Source: Spirochaetales bacterium
GTDB lineage: Bacteria; Spirochaetota; Spirochaetia; Sphaerochaetales; Sphaerochaetaceae
NCBI GenBank assembly: GCA_012519125.1
Contig: JAAYQY010000293.1
Location: 1 to 10,208, forward strand
Direction of reading: 5' to 3'
Length of the DNA: 10,208 bases
The notes beneath the pieces are model-generated. The model saw only the letters and a program-made list of their open reading frames with translations, did no database searches and was not told the origin of the DNA. The position numbers and the translations under genes are program-made. Of the stretch, positions 7,472 through 10,208 are shown piece after piece. Position 1 is the first letter of the stretch, and each line of letters starts with the position of its first letter.

Positions 7472-7474
7472 GAG
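7470..7474 (+). promoter_or_regulatory. Ribosome binding site of the ECF S component
   Basis: AGGAG overlaps the TAG stop of ecfT and ends seven bases before the ATG at 7482. The ten-base intergenic gap leaves no room for a riboswitch or a separate promoter directly in front of this gene. Confidence 0.65.
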
Positions 7475-7481
7475 ACAAATC

Positions 7482-8003
7482 ATGCAACAGAATAAAAATG
7501 CCTTGAAGGTGGCCATGGTAGCCGTACTGACAGCCGTGGTGGTTGTTTTTACCTTGGTTGTTCGTATCCCGACTGCAAAGGGCTACCTGAATCTTTGTGA
7601 TGTGGCGATCTGCTTCATTGCATTCACCTTCGGGCCTTGGTCTGCATTTATTGCAGCAGGGTTGGGTACTGCATTGGCCGACCTCATCAGCGGCTATGCA
7701 CAGTGGGCTCCGATCTCCTTTGTGGTACATGGAGTGGAAGGATTGCTCATCGCTCTCATTGTCAAGCAGAAAGGAAATGAAGCCGTCTCCTTGGCCAGAA
7801 AGCTGTTGGCAGGTTTGGTGTGCATTGCAACAGTCTCCCTAGGCTACTTTGCACTTTCTGCACTCTTCATCAGCACTGTAAGCGTAGCCGCTGCTGAGAT
7901 TCCTGGCAATATTGCACAGAGTGGCGTAGGCTTTGTTCTGGGCCTTGGTGTTTCCACTGCAGTCAAGAAGGCCTATCCTCCGGTACGCTCTCTTTCGTGG
8001 TAG
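7482..8003 (+). CDS. ECF transporter substrate-binding S component, substrate unknown
   Basis: This 173-residue protein has about six hydrophobic helices and the look of the ECF-type S components grouped with the riboflavin/HMP-like Pfam family (PF07155, from memory). Helix 1 carries two A-x3-A motifs (A7-A11 and A14-A18), the small-residue face S proteins use to dock on EcfT. The block RIPTAKGYLNLCDVA (28-42) followed by FGPWSAFIAAGLGTALADL and a GYAQWAP loop (71-77) matches the family's G-Y-x-N-x-x-D, FGP and LADL-x-x-GY conserved positions. It would bind a small molecule, probably a vitamin or vitamin precursor, in the membrane. The sequence does not identify which one. Adjacent ATPase and EcfT genes make a full importer cassette. 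The downstream guaA could suggest a nucleobase-like ligand, but that is only position. The gene ends at TAG 8001-8003. Confidence 0.85.
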   Translation: MQQNKNALKVAMVAVLTAVVVVFTLVVRIPTAKGYLNLCDVAICFIAFTFGPWSAFIAAGLGTALADLISGYAQWAPISFVVHGVEGLLIALIVKQKGNEAVSLARKLLAGLVCIATVSLGYFALSALFISTVSVAAAEIPGNIAQSGVGFVLGLGVSTAVKKAYPPVRSLSW

Positions 8004-8023
8004 CATTTCGCACAGCTTTTCGA

Positions 8024-8029
8024 TATACT
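8024..8029 (+). promoter_or_regulatory. Possible -10 element of a guaA promoter
   Basis: TATACT matches the consensus TATAAT at five of six positions and lies 32 bases before the guaA start, in the 58-base gap after the S-component gene. The hexamer 17 bases upstream (TAGCAT, 8001-8006) is a poor -35. The promoter is therefore a suggestion, and read-through from the ecf genes remains possible. Confidence 0.35.
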
Positions 8030-8050
8030 CGCAACAAATTCAGATGAAAG

Positions 8051-8055
8051 AGGAG
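8051..8055 (+). promoter_or_regulatory. Ribosome binding site that decides the guaA start
   Basis: AGGAG ends six bases before the ATG at 8062. An in-frame ATG at 8044 lies upstream of this motif and would be less well placed, and longer in-frame starts fall inside the S-component gene. The start at 8062 is therefore preferred. Confidence 0.7.
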
Positions 8056-8061
8056 TGCAGC

Positions 8062-9615
8062 ATGCAACAATTCTCCCATGACACCATCGTAGTGCTGGAC
8101 TTTGGTGCACAATACAGCCAGTTGATCGCACGCAGAGTTCGGGAGATGCACGTCTACAGCCAGATCGTCCCCTATACCACCAGTGCAGAGGATCTGAAGG
8201 CCATGAAGCCGACGGGTATCATTTTCAGCGGAGGCCCTGCCTCCGTCCGCACAGAGGGATCCCCTCGTCCCGACCCGGCAATCTATGAGCTTGGCATTCC
8301 CATTCTGGGTATTTGCTACGGGTTGCAGGTGATGAGCATCCAGAACGGGGGAGAGGTACAGCGTCCCGATAAGCGTGAGTATGGGTTTGCAGACCTTACC
8401 ATTCTTTCCGAAAACTCCTCTCTGCTTACGGGCATCAGTGCCAACTCAAGGCTGTGGATGAGCCACGGGGATGCTGTTTCTTCCTTGCCCGAGGGGTTTG
8501 TGCAGACCGGCAGTACCCCCAACTGTCCGTATACGGTGCTGGAGCATGAGAAAAAGCGCTTCTATGGTGTACAGTTTCACCCCGAGGTGGTGCATACCGC
8601 CCAAGGCAAGCAGTTTCTTGAGAACTTTGTTCTGGGGATTTGCAAAGCAGAGCAAAACTGGGATATGGGTTCTTTCATTGCTACGGCGATTGAGGACATC
8701 CGTGCCAAGGTTGGTGACAAACAGGTGCTTTGTGGCTTGAGTGGGGGTGTCGACTCTGCTGTTGCTGCTGTATTGATTCATGAAGCCATTGGAGACCAGC
8801 TGGTCTGTGTGTTTGTCAACAACGGCCTGCTTCGCAAGGGCGAGGCTGAGATGGTCCAGAAAGTCTTCAGGGACAACTACAAGATCCGGCTCCAGTATGC
8901 AGATGCAGAGGAAGCATTCCTCTCAGCGCTCAAGGGCGTCACCGAACCAGAAGCGAAACGGAAAATCATCGGCAAGGTGTTCATCGATACCTTCTATGAT
9001 GAGGCCCGCAAGGCTGGGGAGATCTCCTTCCTTGCCCAGGGAACGCTCTATCCTGATGTAATCGAAAGCAAAAGCCCCTCCGGCGGACCGTCGGCAACGA
9101 TCAAGAGCCACCACAACGTGGGAGGCCTTCCCGAGGACCTGAAGTGGGATCTGCTTGAGCCGCTTCGCGAGCTCTTCAAGGATGAGGTTCGTGCACTCGG
9201 CAGGGAGCTTGGTCTTCCCGAAGAGCTGGTGACTCGTCATCCGTTCCCAGGCCCGGGACTTGGCGTAAGGTGTGTAGGCGAGGTTACCAAGCCCCGCCTG
9301 GATACCCTGCGTGATGTGGATGCCATCTTCATTGAGGAGATTCGCAAGGCAGGGCTCTATCACGACATCTGGCAGGCACTTGCCTGTCTGCTTCCGGTCA
9401 AGAGCGTGGGAGTGCAGGGCGATGAGCGTACCTATGAGGAAGTGTGCTCACTTCGGGCAGTCACGAGCGAGGATGCAATGACTGCTGATTGGTTCCGCTT
9501 CCCTCCTGATGTACTCCAGCATGCTGCAAGCAGGATCTGCAACGAGGTGTCCGGAGTGAATCGTGTCCTCTACGACATCACCAGCAAGCCCCCTGGGACC
9601 ATTGAGTGGGAGTAA
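8062..9615 (+). CDS. guaA: GMP synthase (glutamine-hydrolysing)
   Basis: This 517-residue enzyme converts XMP to GMP using ATP and glutamine, the last step of de novo guanine nucleotide synthesis. The N-terminal class I glutamine amidotransferase domain (about 8-195) shows VLDFGAQYSQLIARRVRE (11-28), the nucleophile elbow GICYGLQ with C85, and the catalytic His-Glu pair H173 and E175 in VQFHPEV. The ATP pyrophosphatase domain follows with the PP-loop LSGGVDSAV (226-234). The C-terminal dimerisation and substrate domain has RHPFPGPGLGVR (392-403), MTADW (473-477), NEVSGVNRVLYDITSKPPGT (494-513) and the typical IEWE end. Length and motifs are normal, with no missing catalytic residue. It probably has its own promoter and ends before a strong hairpin. 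This is a routine housekeeping gene, and its identification is among the firmest in the window. Confidence 0.98.
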   Translation: MQQFSHDTIVVLDFGAQYSQLIARRVREMHVYSQIVPYTTSAEDLKAMKPTGIIFSGGPASVRTEGSPRPDPAIYELGIPILGICYGLQVMSIQNGGEVQRPDKREYGFADLTILSENSSLLTGISANSRLWMSHGDAVSSLPEGFVQTGSTPNCPYTVLEHEKKRFYGVQFHPEVVHTAQGKQFLENFVLGICKAEQNWDMGSFIATAIEDIRAKVGDKQVLCGLSGGVDSAVAAVLIHEAIGDQLVCVFVNNGLLRKGEAEMVQKVFRDNYKIRLQYADAEEAFLSALKGVTEPEAKRKIIGKVFIDTFYDEARKAGEISFLAQGTLYPDVIESKSPSGGPSATIKSHHNVGGLPEDLKWDLLEPLRELFKDEVRALGRELGLPEELVTRHPFPGPGLGVRCVGEVTKPRLDTLRDVDAIFIEEIRKAGLYHDIWQALACLLPVKSVGVQGDERTYEEVCSLRAVTSEDAMTADWFRFPPDVLQHAASRICNEVSGVNRVLYDITSKPPGTIEWE

Positions 9616-9622
9616 CCAAAAC

Positions 9623-9670
9623 AATCCCCGCCCTCTTTGCCACTGGCAAGAAAGCGGGGATTCTTATTGT
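9623..9670. terminator. Bidirectional intrinsic terminator between guaA and the MATE gene
   Basis: AATCCCCGC at 9623-9631 pairs perfectly with GCGGGGATT at 9654-9662, giving nine base pairs. Inside it TTGCC (9637-9641) pairs with GGCAA (9645-9649) over a three-base loop, separated by a small internal loop. On the + strand a T-rich tail (TTCTTATTGT, 9661-9670) follows; on the minus strand the hairpin is followed by GTTTTGG. It begins seven bases after the guaA stop and lies 32 bases past the end of the convergent gene, so it can stop both transcripts. Confidence 0.85.
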
Positions 9671-9694
9671 ATCTCCAATGTACCTTTTCCTTGC

Positions 9695-10208
9695 CTATGC
9701 TCCCAGCGTCTTGATCCGCTTCTTGTACAGGTGGATGAAGAAGTAGATGGTCAGGGCAAGGGAGGCGCTTTCTGCGATGATGAACGAGAACCAAAGGGCA
9801 TCGAGACCAAAGAAGCGGCCGAGCAGATAGGCTGCAGGAAGCAGAAAAATCAACTGTCTGGTCACCGAGATGATCATGGAGACATAGCCTTCCCCGATGC
9901 CTTGGAACAGTGCCATGAGGACAATGCAAAAACCTGCGGAGATGAAGCAGAGGCTGATGCGCTGCATGGCTACGATTCCAATGGCAAGCATCTCATCGGT
10001 AGCATTGAACCAACCGAGCAGCACATGCGGCAGAAAGGTGAAGACCAAGAATCCCGCAGTCATGATGCTCAGGGAAACCACCATTCCCACCCGGATGGTC
10101 TGGGTGATGCGCTTGGGCCGTTTCGCCCCATAGTTGTAGCCTATGACCGGGATCATACCGCTGTTCAGACCGAATACAGGCATGAAAACAAATGATTGCA
10201 GACGGAAA
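9695..10208 (-). CDS. MATE family efflux transporter, C-terminal part, partial
   Basis: The minus-strand frame is open from the window edge and stops at TAG (9697-9695), giving the last 170 residues of a membrane protein whose N terminus lies beyond base 10208. The segment MPVFGLNSGMIPVIGYNYGAKRPKR is typical of the second half of MATE (NorM/DinF-type) transporters, which export cationic drugs or metabolites in exchange for Na+ or H+. About four hydrophobic helices follow, ending in the basic tail HLYKKRIKTLGA. A visible ATG at 10183-10181 falls in the middle of the family alignment, and the frame continues upstream of it (FRLQSFVF), so it is not the true start. It is convergent with guaA and shares the terminator. 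A long + strand open frame over the same bases is its shadow. Substrate and coupling ion cannot be told from this part. Confidence 0.88.
   Translation of the reverse strand, partial: FRLQSFVFMPVFGLNSGMIPVIGYNYGAKRPKRITQTIRVGMVVSLSIMTAGFLVFTFLPHVLLGWFNATDEMLAIGIVAMQRISLCFISAGFCIVLMALFQGIGEGYVSMIISVTRQLIFLLPAAYLLGRFFGLDALWFSFIIAESASLALTIYFFIHLYKKRIKTLGA

Noticed and set aside
7933..8061. N-terminal extension of guaA into the S-component gene
   Set aside because: GMP synthases begin a few residues before the VLDFG strand, and AGGAG at 8051-8055 supports the ATG at 8062.
8004..8061. Possible purine riboswitch before guaA
   Set aside because: The gap is only 58 bases, too short for a purine aptamer plus expression platform, and no three-way-junction pairing is seen.
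9563..10195. Long plus-strand open frame (210 codons) after guaA
   Set aside because: It overlaps the guaA end, runs through the terminator hairpin and lies opposite the MATE gene, whose family motifs are clear. Its translation is hydrophilic and unlike any family.

Overview
The window reads as a chromosomal housekeeping and membrane-transport segment of a bacterium with moderate GC content. It is gene-dense and almost entirely on the + strand. The gene content and protein style (RhlB-like DEAD-box protein with an arginine-rich tail, ECF transporter with a fused double ATPase, MATE efflux protein) are compatible with a spirochaete of the Sphaerochaeta type. That assignment is inference from general impression; no rRNA or other marker is present to prove it.

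Layout. Bases 1-195 hold the C-terminal end of FtsK (DNA-binding gamma winged helix). An aminotransferase class IV gene (207-1019) follows, its ribosome binding site overlapping the ftsK stop codon. After a 127-base gap with a weak hairpin, a tightly packed run begins: DEAD-box RNA helicase (1147-2793), ABC exporter half-transporter (2795-4513), PlsC-type acyltransferase (4532-5272), fused double-ATPase EcfA (5280-6704), EcfT (6701-7471, ATGA overlap) and an ECF substrate-binding S component (7482-8003). A 58-base gap with a possible -10 box leads to guaA, GMP synthase (8062-9615). A strong hairpin that can serve both strands separates guaA from a convergent MATE-family efflux gene on the minus strand (9695 to the window end, cut off at its N terminus).

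How the genes work together. The three ecf genes form a complete energy-coupling-factor importer for an unidentified vitamin-like or small-molecule substrate. The helicase, exporter and acyltransferase upstream sit close enough to share a transcript, but nothing ties their functions together beyond position. guaA probably has its own promoter and ends at the bidirectional terminator.

The most notable point is the fused EcfA. Its N-terminal half has a broken P-loop and no H-loop histidine but an intact LSGGE signature. Its C-terminal half has intact Walker A, Walker B and H-loop but a lost signature and a changed D-loop. In a head-to-tail dimer all the losses fall in one composite ATP site and leave the other canonical. 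No mobile elements, CRISPR arrays, tRNAs or rRNAs were seen.
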